This document shows, one piece after another, positions 29,848 to 37,857 of a stretch of 39,267 nt of DNA; position 1 is the first letter of the stretch, and the number at the start of each line of letters is the position of its first letter. Below the pieces are notes generated by a model. It made no database searches. It saw nothing but the letters and a program-made list of their open reading frames with translations, and was not told where the DNA came from. Source of the stretch: a virus; the IMG/VR virus record IMGVR_UViG_3300002143_000031, positions 1-39,267 of that record; one strand, 5' to 3'. The position numbers and the translations under genes are program-made.

Positions 29848-32120
29848 TATGTTGTTTCTAATACATTACCATTTTCATCAACTAATGGCAATCCAAGCCT
29901 TGCCCTAATAATATTATCATTTCCTGTATATGGGGCTGCATTAGGATCTTGTAAACTAATAATACCATTATTTATCTTAGAACCTAAATTGGATAAATTA
30001 ATTAACCCATTTGATTTCCCAAGGCTTTCAATTCCACCTAAAGGTGTTGATAATAAACTACTAAAGTTAATAGTAGAAATACCACTCAATGCAGAACCAA
30101 ATTCTTTTTTAACATCATCAGGTAAATTTGAAGATGCAATTTCTTTTTGTGCTTCTGCAATCTCACCTGGCAATCTACTTTCTGCTTCAGCAATTGCAGT
30201 TGTTATTTCCGCATCTGCAATTGGACTTGGCGCAATTGTTTTAGTATCATAAACAACTGTAGTTGTATAATTCGATTGATCAGTATTATCTGGAGATGGA
30301 ATTGAAGTTTTACCTGTTATTACTGATGGAGTATTTGGTGTAAACCCTTCTAATTTTTCAATAGAATTTAGGCAATCACGTAGTTCACGTTTAAATCTTT
30401 TCAGTACACTTGCCTTTACTGAGTCGGTACTCTTAGAGAACCACTTACCAACATTTTGACGTTCTGTATAAATTGCTGTAACTAAATCTGATTCTGGTTT
30501 ATCGCCCAATCCAGACAGACAATTGATAACAGATGTACTTGGCCCATGTTGAACTGCTGTAGACCATATTGCATTTTGAATACCAAGACTATATTTACCA
30601 GAGTTAATATCTATTCCAGTTTTTGATTTTACAGTATTTGCTAATATATCATAATGGGTTGCTTGAATAAAAGCATGTTGGGCAGATTTAAAATCTGGAT
30701 CTTCAGCCGCAAGACCATACCAAACTTTAGCAAAATTTGTACTCTGTACGTTAGACCTAATTGTACTTACAGAAATTGTTGGAGGATCTGTTTTCAATTG
30801 ATCTTCATCTAATTTAAGTGAGTATGCTGCCTTTGGGGCCCCTGCTGCGCTTAATTTGTCATACATATTAGTATAACCTCGTAACTTTAAAAATTTCATA
30901 AAGTTATTAAATGTACCAGTCTTAGTTGCAATTTGATACTCACCATAAGATGCACCACCAGTAGTGTCCCATCCAATTGCATCTGGTTTGCCGTTAGACT
31001 CATACTTTGAACTAACTGAACCTAATTCTTTCCTGGCAGAGTACGCTGCTGTTGGTATTTCATCTTTAGATAATTGTGTAGCAAATTCTGTAGCAGTTCC
31101 AACATAAGTTCCGCCAGGAGACGCACCAGCCGTACCACCGCCACCAGGAGATGCGAATATGGGATCACCGTATACAAAAGTAGTTAAATCAACTTCTATA
31201 ATTTCTGGTTCATAATTTAAATCAATACGCCCATCTGGAGATGAGTTTACTTTAACATCATAACCAGTAATATTAACATCACCAATTGCACCAAGATTCA
31301 TATCTTTAGCGGCTGATACAGTTACGTTCTGATCACAACTTATATTGGTATCACCCTTAACAGCACCATATAAATTTCCACCAACAATTACATTGGTATC
31401 ACCTTCGACAAATAAATTCCATTTAACTGATGATTCCCATTTTTCTTTTAATGAACGAACCCTAATATCGCCGTTCCTATGTAACTCGATAAATGAACCA
31501 CTTTTATGTTCAATGTTAATACGTTCCATTCCTAATGTATCATCAAATTCAAGTATATGACCACTCTCAGATTCGTATACATGGTTACGTGGATACTTAG
31601 ATGCATACTGATCAGCTGGTTCTGTTATGATTACAAGTTTATCTTTTCCATCAACGGTAGATGTTCCTCCAGATGCGGATATTGATTTCCTAGGAGTTGT
31701 ATTAATTTCTCTTGCACGTTTATTTACATCTGGTTCACCAGTATATTTTGGATATTGTCCATTGGGGTCATTGAACCCCTTTCCGGCTACTGCGGCACTA
31801 CTAGGTGCTGCTTGAATAGAACCCATTATAATAGGATCTTGTGCAGAAGGACCGTCTCTAAAGAATCCAACTACCCATGAACCTGTTACTAGTCCATGAT
31901 GACTAGATCCTACACCAGATACGCCAGATGCAGTAGTAGGCATTAATACTGATGCCCATGGAAGGTCTGCCGTTGGTATTAATCCACGGTTTTCTGTATG
32001 GAAACCAAAACAACGAACTCGGACCCGCCCCATTTGTTCAGGATCATTCCTATCTTCAACTACACCTGTAAACCAAGTGAAATTACCACCAATGTATTGA
32101 TCTGCTGTAAATGCTGACAT
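29847..32120 (-). CDS. 5: baseplate hub spike gp5 with lysozyme-like domain
   Basis: 757 residues. Residues about 10-105 form the gp5/VgrG OB-fold (GNFTWFTGVVEDRNDPEQMGRVRVRCFGF, PWASVLMPTT, GSWVVGFFRDGPSAQDPIIMG). Residues about 180-295 form a beta-helix (FIELHRNGDIRVRSLKEKWE, VEGDTNVIVGGNLYGAVKGDTN). About 355-560 is a lysozyme-like region with SSKYESNGKPDAIGWDTTGGASYGEYQ, Glu374 as catalytic candidate, then SLGIQNAIWSTAVQHGP. This does not look like the T4 lysozyme domain, and it sits after the OB/helix part. The 190-residue C-terminus is low complexity. It punctures the cell envelope; PAAR follows immediately. The start shares the same operon with gp27-like hub upstream. Confidence 0.85.
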   Translation of the reverse strand: MSAFTADQYIGGNFTWFTGVVEDRNDPEQMGRVRVRCFGFHTENRGLIPTADLPWASVLMPTTASGVSGVGSSHHGLVTGSWVVGFFRDGPSAQDPIIMGSIQAAPSSAAVAGKGFNDPNGQYPKYTGEPDVNKRAREINTTPRKSISASGGTSTVDGKDKLVIITEPADQYASKYPRNHVYESESGHILEFDDTLGMERINIEHKSGSFIELHRNGDIRVRSLKEKWESSVKWNLFVEGDTNVIVGGNLYGAVKGDTNISCDQNVTVSAAKDMNLGAIGDVNITGYDVKVNSSPDGRIDLNYEPEIIEVDLTTFVYGDPIFASPGGGGTAGASPGGTYVGTATEFATQLSKDEIPTAAYSARKELGSVSSKYESNGKPDAIGWDTTGGASYGEYQIATKTGTFNNFMKFLKLRGYTNMYDKLSAAGAPKAAYSLKLDEDQLKTDPPTISVSTIRSNVQSTNFAKVWYGLAAEDPDFKSAQHAFIQATHYDILANTVKSKTGIDINSGKYSLGIQNAIWSTAVQHGPSTSVINCLSGLGDKPESDLVTAIYTERQNVGKWFSKSTDSVKASVLKRFKRELRDCLNSIEKLEGFTPNTPSVITGKTSIPSPDNTDQSNYTTTVVYDTKTIAPSPIADAEITTAIAEAESRLPGEIAEAQKEIASSNLPDDVKKEFGSALSGISTINFSSLLSTPLGGIESLGKSNGLINLSNLGSKINNGIISLQDPNAAPYTGNDNIIRARLGLPLVDENGNVLETT

Positions 32121-32126
32121 AATTTA

Positions 32127-33476
32127 TTATTCCACCGAATCTAATGAGTAATTGCTAAAATCACGTTTTAATCTTAATTGACATGTATATTGATCTGCAA
32201 ATATATGTATCACATTACTTATAAGATAATCCCCAGATATCATTTGGTCATCTTGAACAGATTTCTTAGCGTCTTTATCTTTAATCTTATTAAACACTTG
32301 TGGATCAATTGATTTTGGTGCAATAATAGTTATTTTTTGACCAGGATGTACTTCCAAGTCACCATGTATTGTTATGTCGTGTTTTGTATTATCTAAATTT
32401 TCTAATTGAGATTGGTGGTGACCAAGTGAATGTATGGCTGGTTCATGATAATTTTTATAGTTATTATAAGATTTACTATTTGCGTTTATATAAATTTGTA
32501 AAGAATCTCTTGATCTATTTAAAGTTTCCCCATCTACTTTAAATTTTTGTGATAATAATTTTTTAGATTTTAAACCATTAACTGTAGACGTATTACTAAA
32601 AGTATTATCATAATCAAAAAATACATTATAATAAGATTTGGTAGCATAGTCTAAAACTTTTGTTGTTGATGCATATGCACCTTTACCAGAGTTCAAATAT
32701 TTTGAACTATTTAAATCACTAGCCATATCAATTATTTTATATTTTAACCGTTGATATCCAGTATCTGTGTATGGATTATCTGCTTGAATAAATGTATATC
32801 GGTATGTTCCAATGCTTGATAATTGAAATAAATCGGCATGTGAATTTATTTTAAATCCATCCATTGTCTCATACGCATACACTGGAGAATCTTTTTCGGA
32901 GAATGAATGTCTTAACAACCAAGTAATGGCTGCAAATGGTTTCATATTTGGTACAATCAATTTAACATTATCTTTACTTGATACAGTATTTTCAACAACA
33001 CCATCATACGCCAATGTATTAGTAACTATATTAGATATCATTTTTGATATAGAACCATTGAAAGAACGTGATATAGATTTAATATTATTAATAAATGCAT
33101 GTTTAGAAACTATTTTAAGTACATATGCTTGAACGGCATCTTTAGATTTACCATACAACGGTATTTCTGACACATAAAAGTGTTTCTTAATTTTTATAGT
33201 ATCTTTACTATTACGTTCACGTTTCTGAAATGTTATAGCAACAGTTTCTTGGCCAGATAACCGCATCTCTTCAAATAAATTTATAGTATCTTTTATTTCT
33301 AATTTACCAGTTAACGCAAAAGTATATATGCTTTCTAAAATTGTCAGTTGCGTAACTAATGCTTTAATATCAAATGACTTACCATATGAATTAGTCAAGT
33401 CTATCTCAGTAATACGGTATGCGCCTGGGTGTATACCCTCAACTGTCGTTGTATTTAATTGTGCGGTTTGTAACAT
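32127..33476 (-). CDS. 27: baseplate central hub protein, gp27-like
   Basis: 449 residues. FDIKALVTQLTILESIYTFALTGKLEIKDTINLFEEMRLSGQETVAITFQKRER (about 34-87) is typical of the first barrel domain of T4-like hub proteins, and HFYVSEIPLYGKSKDAVQAYVLKIVSKHAFINNIKSISRSF follows the pattern. ISKMISNIVTNTLAYDGVVE and the late DLEVHPGQKITIIAPKS...ISGDYLISNVIHIFADQYTCQLRLKRD fit gp27/GpD hub proteins, where the last strand lines the tube. It lies directly upstream of gp5 (6-nt gap), as expected for the hub-spike pair. T4 gp27 is 391 residues. Strong family, exact orthology likely. Confidence 0.8.
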   Translation of the reverse strand: MLQTAQLNTTTVEGIHPGAYRITEIDLTNSYGKSFDIKALVTQLTILESIYTFALTGKLEIKDTINLFEEMRLSGQETVAITFQKRERNSKDTIKIKKHFYVSEIPLYGKSKDAVQAYVLKIVSKHAFINNIKSISRSFNGSISKMISNIVTNTLAYDGVVENTVSSKDNVKLIVPNMKPFAAITWLLRHSFSEKDSPVYAYETMDGFKINSHADLFQLSSIGTYRYTFIQADNPYTDTGYQRLKYKIIDMASDLNSSKYLNSGKGAYASTTKVLDYATKSYYNVFFDYDNTFSNTSTVNGLKSKKLLSQKFKVDGETLNRSRDSLQIYINANSKSYNNYKNYHEPAIHSLGHHQSQLENLDNTKHDITIHGDLEVHPGQKITIIAPKSIDPQVFNKIKDKDAKKSVQDDQMISGDYLISNVIHIFADQYTCQLRLKRDFSNYSLDSVE

Positions 33477-34273
33477 TATAAATTAATCATCTCTTGGTAC
33501 GCATCTACAAATTCAAATATTTTATCTTTCTTTACTACTCTAATTTTAGCCCTTTGTTCATTTAAACTTGATTCATATTCATAGTTTGTCACTAAAACTG
33601 TGGCGTATTCATAAGTACCCCCATCAATATATCTAGCATTATGTACTTCTGTATCAATCCCATTAAGTGATAAAGCTTTATCCAGTAAATGGTGTGGTGC
33701 TAGACGCCTATCATATAACCTATCTGTAGTAATATAATCTAATGTTAAATTACCTCTAATAATTTCGTTAACTTGGAAAACTCCAGTAACATTAGTTATC
33801 ACTAATTGTTGCATAGTAGGATCTTTAGATACAATAGTCCCAGTCGCACCACTTAAAAATCCAGTTATAGTTTCACCAATTTTAAACCTACCAGCTACTG
33901 AATCATTTGTTGAAAACAATAAGCCATCGCTATCATAGGAAAATTGTGGTATACATGTAGCTACTATTCCACCATATTCCTCATCCATATACTTTTCAAA
34001 TTGTTGTGATGACATTGGCCATGTACCAATACCATTTCTAAGGTGTTCATTGATAATAAAAAATGTCCAATAATATTCTGGAGTACCATATAAATTATAT
34101 GATACTACATCTGGCCTATCTCCTTCCATAATTTGATAATAACTATATGTAGATAATTCATCCTTAAACCTATCTATTGGTTTTACAAATCTGAATATAT
34201 CGGTAATCTTATTGACCACTCCATTCTGGAGATAATCATACTTTACTTTTGGAAAATTTCTAAAAAATGACAT
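33476..34273 (-). CDS. 53: baseplate wedge protein gp53 with C-terminal extension
   Basis: 265 residues. The N-terminal two thirds (FFRNFPKVKYDYLQNGVVNKITDIFRFVKP, ...YSYYQIMEGDRPDVVSYNLYGTPEYYWTFFIINEHLRNGIGTWPMSSQQFEKYM, about 1-110) is the gp53 signature, a LysM-like wedge clamp. It continues with a segment FKIGETITGFLSGATGTIVSKDPTMQQLVITNVTGVFQVNEIIRG (about 130-175), a Gly-rich beta-insert like those in marine phages. It overlaps the hub gene by 1 nt. gp53 joins adjacent wedges with gp6 and gp25. T4 gp53 is 196 residues. Confidence 0.88.
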   Translation of the reverse strand: MSFFRNFPKVKYDYLQNGVVNKITDIFRFVKPIDRFKDELSTYSYYQIMEGDRPDVVSYNLYGTPEYYWTFFIINEHLRNGIGTWPMSSQQFEKYMDEEYGGIVATCIPQFSYDSDGLLFSTNDSVAGRFKIGETITGFLSGATGTIVSKDPTMQQLVITNVTGVFQVNEIIRGNLTLDYITTDRLYDRRLAPHHLLDKALSLNGIDTEVHNARYIDGGTYEYATVLVTNYEYESSLNEQRAKIRVVKKDKIFEFVDAYQEMINL

Positions 34274-34291
34274 AGTTTACCTTAAATTATT

Positions 34292-35116
34292 TTATTCTCC
34301 GCCGCCAAATGAAGAATCAGAAGTTCCACCTGGCATACCATCTTGATCCATATCCAAAAGATCTTGTCTTGTAAGTGCTTTTGTCTCTTGGAAACTTAAT
34401 GATAAATTTATTTCCAATGGCGCACCATCAGAATAAAATGCGTTTGAAGTTGTATTATATACTGTACTCATATTCATTAAGAAACATTTATACAATGGCG
34501 CATAATAAGGATTACGTACACCTTTATTTGTTAATACTTCTATCTTAAATTCAGATGGATATTTTAATACAAATTGATCACCATCTGGGTATGCATTATA
34601 TCTTAACTTCTGGATCATCTCACTAATCATATTTGTTTCTTGAAAAGATGTTGCGACAAATCTAAATTCCATTGCAAATGATCTAACGTTAGATCCATTA
34701 AATGTAGTAACTTGATTTGGATTTAATACTGCACGTTTAGAATACATTACGGCTTCTGCTAAAGCTTCAGCTCCAGGTATTGGAATTCCCATACCTTTAG
34801 CAGCTATTTGTGCAAGAGCCGCTGCTGAAGTCGTTTTATCACTCATATTTTTAAATTTGTTAACCACTCCATCTATTGTTTTATTTCCAGCTTCAATAAT
34901 ACCCATACCACTATCTATATTCGACAACATGTTTTGTGTTACAGAACCAAGTGCGCCTAAATTAGAACTACCATATTGTAGGGCATCTGCAATAGGTAAT
35001 CCTTGAGGTACATGTAAAAATAGATTCATTGGATAATCACTTTTGGATGCACTAACCATGATCGCAACATGAGTGTAATCGGTTATATTCTCTGGGTATT
35101 TGTACGTTTGTGCCAT
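34292..35116 (-). CDS. 48: tail tube cap/initiator, gp48/gp54-like
   Basis: 274 residues. The C-terminal half (MEFRFVATSFQETNMISEMIQKLRYNAYPD, FVLKYPSEFKIEVLTN, YAPLYKCFLMNMSTVYNTTSNAFYSDGAPLEINLSLSFQETKALTRQDL) is the tube-like fold shared by T4 gp48 and gp54, including the F.E...L conserved end. These proteins sit above gp27 and start tube polymerisation. I favour gp48 by position, but gp54 is possible since the gene at 36218 is related. It is the first gene of the leftward baseplate operon and is divergent from gp4. A late octamer lies 45 nt before its start. Confidence 0.75.
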   Translation of the reverse strand: MAQTYKYPENITDYTHVAIMVSASKSDYPMNLFLHVPQGLPIADALQYGSSNLGALGSVTQNMLSNIDSGMGIIEAGNKTIDGVVNKFKNMSDKTTSAAALAQIAAKGMGIPIPGAEALAEAVMYSKRAVLNPNQVTTFNGSNVRSFAMEFRFVATSFQETNMISEMIQKLRYNAYPDGDQFVLKYPSEFKIEVLTNKGVRNPYYAPLYKCFLMNMSTVYNTTSNAFYSDGAPLEINLSLSFQETKALTRQDLLDMDQDGMPGGTSDSSFGGGE

Positions 35117-35125
35117 GTTATCTCT

Positions 35126-35133
35126 TATAAATA
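35126..35133 (+). promoter_or_regulatory. T4-type late promoter octamer, rightward
   Basis: Exact TATAAATA on the plus strand, 35 nt before the gp4 start at 35169. The predicted start site is near 35139. It faces the leftward late octamer at 35162-35169, so the two transcripts overlap for about 15-20 nt. Confidence 0.75.
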
Positions 35134-35161
35134 GTATTGAATCAACAACAATTGTTAATAG

Positions 35162-35169
35162 TATTTATA
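35162..35169 (-). promoter_or_regulatory. T4-type late promoter octamer, leftward
   Basis: Plus-strand TATTTATA, which is TATAAATA on the minus strand, directs transcription of the gp48/54-gp53-hub-gp5 operon; the predicted start is near 35156. It overlaps the first base of the gp4 start codon, so the octamer bases are shared with coding DNA. Confidence 0.75.
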
Positions 35170-35621
35170 TGTCATATTCAGGCAAATACCCTGTAAGGGA
35201 ACCAAAAAAGTACGAAGGTGACTTTTCAAAAGTATTTTATCGTTCTTTATGGGAAAGACAAGTGTTTAAATGGTGTGAAGAGAACAAGGATGTAATAAAA
35301 TGGAGTTCTGAAGAAGTAGTTATACCTTATAGATGTAAGACTGATGGTAAGATGCATAGATATTTTATGGACTTAAAAGTTAAGTTTGCGACAGGGGATA
35401 CTTATTTGGTTGAAATAAAACCAAAGAAAGAAACCATTGCACCTAATATGCCGACTCGTAAGACAATGAAGTATGTTACAGAAGTTATGAAATATATAAA
35501 GAACCAAAGCAAATGGGATGCAGCTGAAGAATACAGTATACAACGTGGATGGAAATTCGTAATATGGACAGAAGACACCTTAAAAGGTCTTGGTATTAGA
35601 TTGCTAACAGCAGGGAAATAA
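35169..35621 (+). CDS. 4: head completion nuclease gp4
   Basis: 150 residues from the ATG at 35169; an upstream in-frame ATG at 35100 would read through the gp48/54 start and both promoters, so it is rejected. FSKVFYRSLWERQVFKWCEENKDVIKWSSEEVVIPYRCK, then HRYFMDLKVKF, then TYLVEIKPKKE is the TnsA-like PD-(D/E)xK endonuclease core (E29, D68, E82-x-K84), the T4 gp4/gp50 head completion family. gp4 is needed to finish heads before tail joining. The next gene begins 1 nt after its stop codon. Length matches T4 gp4 (150). Confidence 0.92.
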   Translation: MSYSGKYPVREPKKYEGDFSKVFYRSLWERQVFKWCEENKDVIKWSSEEVVIPYRCKTDGKMHRYFMDLKVKFATGDTYLVEIKPKKETIAPNMPTRKTMKYVTEVMKYIKNQSKWDAAEEYSIQRGWKFVIWTEDTLKGLGIRLLTAGK

Positions 35622-35622
35622 A

Positions 35623-36216
35623 GTGGCATCACTATTTTATAAATTAGAACAAGAAGCATTTCGTGCTGGGATTACAGCAAGGAGTGAAGAGGCGCAAGTA
35701 TGGTTCAAATCCAAAGTTAAAGAACTTGGTAAAGTTAACAGACAACAACTATTAAAAGATGAAGCGTTAATTAGAAAATCTAGGACAATGGCTGGTCATA
35801 TGTACATGTACTTCTACGACCCTAAACATCGTGAGACATTACCCTACTATGATATGTTTCCTTTAACCATCATGTGTCAAAAAGCACCTGGCGGATTCTA
35901 TGGTCTTAACTTACATTATTTAAAGCCAACTACTCGTGCAATATTCTTAGACAAACTTGGTGCAACGTTAACCAATGACAATTATGATGAGAATACACGG
36001 TTTCGTATTAGATATAATTTATTAAGTGGCATTCGTAAATATAAAGAGTTTCGTCCATGTTTTAAACATTACCTGACATCACAAATCGATTCTAGAATTG
36101 TATTAATACAACCACCAGAATGGGAAATTGCAATCTTTCTGCAGACAGAACAATTTGCTAAAGTTAATAAGAGAGATGTATGGAAAGAGTCTACAAAAAT
36201 AATAAGAGGAATATAA
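35623..36216 (+). CDS. conserved T4-like phage protein of unknown function
   Basis: 197 residues starting with GTG at 35623, 1 nt after gp4. KSRTMAGHMYMYFYDPKHRETLPYYDMFPLTIM and PGGFYGLNLHYLKPTTRAIFLDKL are segments I recognise from conserved T4-like marine phage proteins with this position, but I cannot assign a T4 number. The pattern YFYDPK...LPYYDxFPL suggests a conserved structural or assembly role. It is mainly helical. GGGAAATAAAGTG supplies a weak Shine-Dalgarno sequence. Position between gp4 and the tube gene supports a virion assembly role. Confidence 0.65.
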   Translation: MASLFYKLEQEAFRAGITARSEEAQVWFKSKVKELGKVNRQQLLKDEALIRKSRTMAGHMYMYFYDPKHRETLPYYDMFPLTIMCQKAPGGFYGLNLHYLKPTTRAIFLDKLGATLTNDNYDENTRFRIRYNLLSGIRKYKEFRPCFKHYLTSQIDSRIVLIQPPEWEIAIFLQTEQFAKVNKRDVWKESTKIIRGI

Positions 36217-36217
36217 G

Positions 36218-36880
36218 ATGTCATTACTAGGAAGTTCAATTGACGATCTAAAAGGTGTATTTAATAAACGCCAAGGTGTTTCACAACCTAATAGGTTTAT
36301 GGTGTACATGCAACCACCAGCATCTAGTTTATTAAACCTAGATATAAATACTGCAATTACTGGGGCATTATCTGGTAATTTAAATCTTGGTTCTTTTATA
36401 AATGATCCAAGAGATGTAACCCTATTATGTGAGTCATGTAGTTTACCAGGAAGACTTATTACAACTATAGATTTTCAAAATTATAAACAAGCAATAAAAA
36501 TACCTTATGGGTTTATTAATGAGGATGTTAGTTTTACATTCTTATTAACTGGCGACTATTACATGAAAAAAATGTTTGACTCATGGATGGCACTTGTATT
36601 TGATACCGAAAAATATGAATTACAATACAAAGATAAATATGTTGCAGATGTAAAAATTGCACAATTGAATAAAGACAATATACCAATATATACAATAGGA
36701 CTTCAGAAAGCATTTCCTATTTCAATTAACGCAATATCACTAGACAACAATTCTGATAATACAATTCAACGTGTCACAGTTACAATGACATATGAAAACT
36801 TTGTAGTTAATGGATTATTTGATTTAGCTAAAGGTATTGGTAAAGGTTTAATGAATTCAGTTACAAATACATTTAATTAA
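36218..36880 (+). CDS. tail tube family protein, gp19/gp54-like
   Basis: 220 residues. PRDVTLLCESCSLPGRLITTIDFQ (about residues 67-90), then IPYGFINEDVSFTFLLTGDYYMKKMFDSWM and YVADVKIAQLNKDNIPIYTIGLQKAFPISINAISLDN...NTIQRVTVTMTYENF is the gp19 tube fold: the CE...LPG strand, D...W helix and a final TVT.TY strand. By position (beside gp26/gp51, away from sheath gp18) it may be the tube initiator gp54 rather than the main tube protein gp19. AGGAATATAAGATG provides a Shine-Dalgarno sequence. The 75-nt gap that follows holds no gene; it ends in the gp26 ribosome-binding site. Confidence 0.78.
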   Translation: MSLLGSSIDDLKGVFNKRQGVSQPNRFMVYMQPPASSLLNLDINTAITGALSGNLNLGSFINDPRDVTLLCESCSLPGRLITTIDFQNYKQAIKIPYGFINEDVSFTFLLTGDYYMKKMFDSWMALVFDTEKYELQYKDKYVADVKIAQLNKDNIPIYTIGLQKAFPISINAISLDNNSDNTIQRVTVTMTYENFVVNGLFDLAKGIGKGLMNSVTNTFN

Positions 36881-36942
36881 GTTAATGGTTAATTGTAGAT
36901 ATATTAGAAATACATAGAGTTAGATTGAAGTGAATTTTTTAT

Positions 36943-36947
36943 AGGAG
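36943..36947 (+). promoter_or_regulatory. strong Shine-Dalgarno sequence for gp26
   Basis: AGGAG ends 8 nt before the gp26 ATG at 36956. It is one of the strongest ribosome-binding sites in the window, in contrast with several late genes that have none. Confidence 0.8.
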
Positions 36948-36955
36948 ATCACATT

Positions 36956-37657
36956 ATGGCATTGCCAATTATTAGCGTACCGAAATATTCGGTTACTATC
37001 CCTTCTACTGGAATATCAGTAGTTTACAGACCGTACTTGGTTAAAGAAGAAAAGATTTTGATGATCGCAATGGAAAGCGAAGATCAAACCCAAATTTTAG
37101 GTGCAGTAAAAGAAATCATTGCAGCATGTACATTTGATAAAGTTAAAACTGAATCTTTAGCACTATTTGATTTAGAGTATATATTTTTAAAGTTGCGTTC
37201 CAAGTCTGTAGGTGAAGTATCTAAAATTGGATTAAAGTGTAAAGAATGTGAAACAAGCAATGAAATTCTTATAGACCTTGATACTATTGAAGTTCAAGGA
37301 TTAGATAATATCAATTATACTATAATGGTTAATGATAATATTGGTATGAAATTAAGGTATCCAACTGTTAAAGATGCATCTATATTATCAAAGTACACAG
37401 GGGTTGAAGCTGCAATGAAAACAATGATTGCATGTATTGAAAATATATTTGATGAGAATAAAGTATATCCTGCTAAAGATAGTACACCAAAAGAATTAGA
37501 ACAATTTATAGATTCATTAAATAGTGAACAATTTAAAAAGTTGCAAGTTTTCTTTGAAGGAATGCCAGTCCTAAGTCATAAAGTTGGTTATACTTGTAGT
37601 AAATGTTCTACCGTTAATGAATTAGTTATTAAAGGCCTAGCAAATTTTTTCGGATAG
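36956..37657 (+). CDS. 26: baseplate hub assembly protein gp26 (probable tail chaperone)
   Basis: 233 residues. It has the T4 baseplate gp26 pattern: an N-terminal KYSVTIPSTGISVVYRPYLVKEEKILMIAMES, two Cys pairs (C95-x2-C98 in CKECET; C214-x2-C217 in CSKCST) that can hold a zinc, and GMKLRYPTVKDASIL. Ends GLANFFG. gp26 is required for hub assembly and not abundant in virions. Its last codons form the slippery run A AAT TTT TTC just before the TAG, and the -1 frame continues into gp51-like sequence. The tape-measure-like gene follows, so the pair occupies the standard tail-chaperone position. Confidence 0.88.
   Translation: MALPIISVPKYSVTIPSTGISVVYRPYLVKEEKILMIAMESEDQTQILGAVKEIIAACTFDKVKTESLALFDLEYIFLKLRSKSVGEVSKIGLKCKECETSNEILIDLDTIEVQGLDNINYTIMVNDNIGMKLRYPTVKDASILSKYTGVEAAMKTMIACIENIFDENKVYPAKDSTPKELEQFIDSLNSEQFKKLQVFFEGMPVLSHKVGYTCSKCSTVNELVIKGLANFFG
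37642..37651 (+). promoter_or_regulatory. programmed -1 frameshift site
   Basis: In the gp26 frame the sequence reads GCA AAT TTT TTC GGA TAG. It contains two overlapping canonical X-XXY-YYZ heptamers (A AAT TTT and T TTT TTC), directly before the stop. AAAGG at 37631-37635, 9 nt upstream, resembles the stimulatory Shine-Dalgarno-like element of dnaX. An imperfect stem (CATGATAG at 37666-37673 with CTATGATG at 37703-37710) follows. Slippage adds 60 residues for a 292-residue gp26-gp51 fusion. Confidence 0.68.
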
Positions 37658-37833
37658 GCCTCTCTCATGATAGTTTAGTTAATCATTATAAGACTAACTT
37701 TGCTATGATGCAACATCATAAATATTCGTTGTCTGAACTTGAAACTATGATTCCTTGGGAGAGGGAGATTTATATTGCACAGTTAATTGCTTACCTTAAA
37801 GAAGAAGAAGAACGTATAAAAACTAATAAATAG
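37651..37833 (+). CDS. 51: gp51-like baseplate hub assembly domain, probably made by -1 frameshifting from gp26
   Basis: The -1 frame relative to gp26 reads RIGLSHDSLVNHYKTNFAMM, then HHKYSLSELETMIPWERE and IYIAQLIAYLKEEEERIKTN before TAG. The MIPWERE...LKEEEER segment is characteristic of small gp51-like hub assembly proteins in marine T4-like phages. The coding character extends upstream of the only ATG (37705), which has no Shine-Dalgarno sequence and would give just 42 residues. So expression as a gp26 fusion is the best explanation. The frame is open from 37633. T4 gp51 is larger and separately encoded. Confidence 0.7.
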   Translation, partial: RIGLSHDSLVNHYKTNFAMMQHHKYSLSELETMIPWEREIYIAQLIAYLKEEEERIKTNK

Positions 37834-37857
37834 TTTCATAGAATAAAAGGAAAATAA

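Noticed and set aside
35100-35168. Upstream extension of gp4 to the ATG at 35100
   Set aside because: It would cross the gp48/54 start and both late promoters, and the added residues do not match gp4 relatives.
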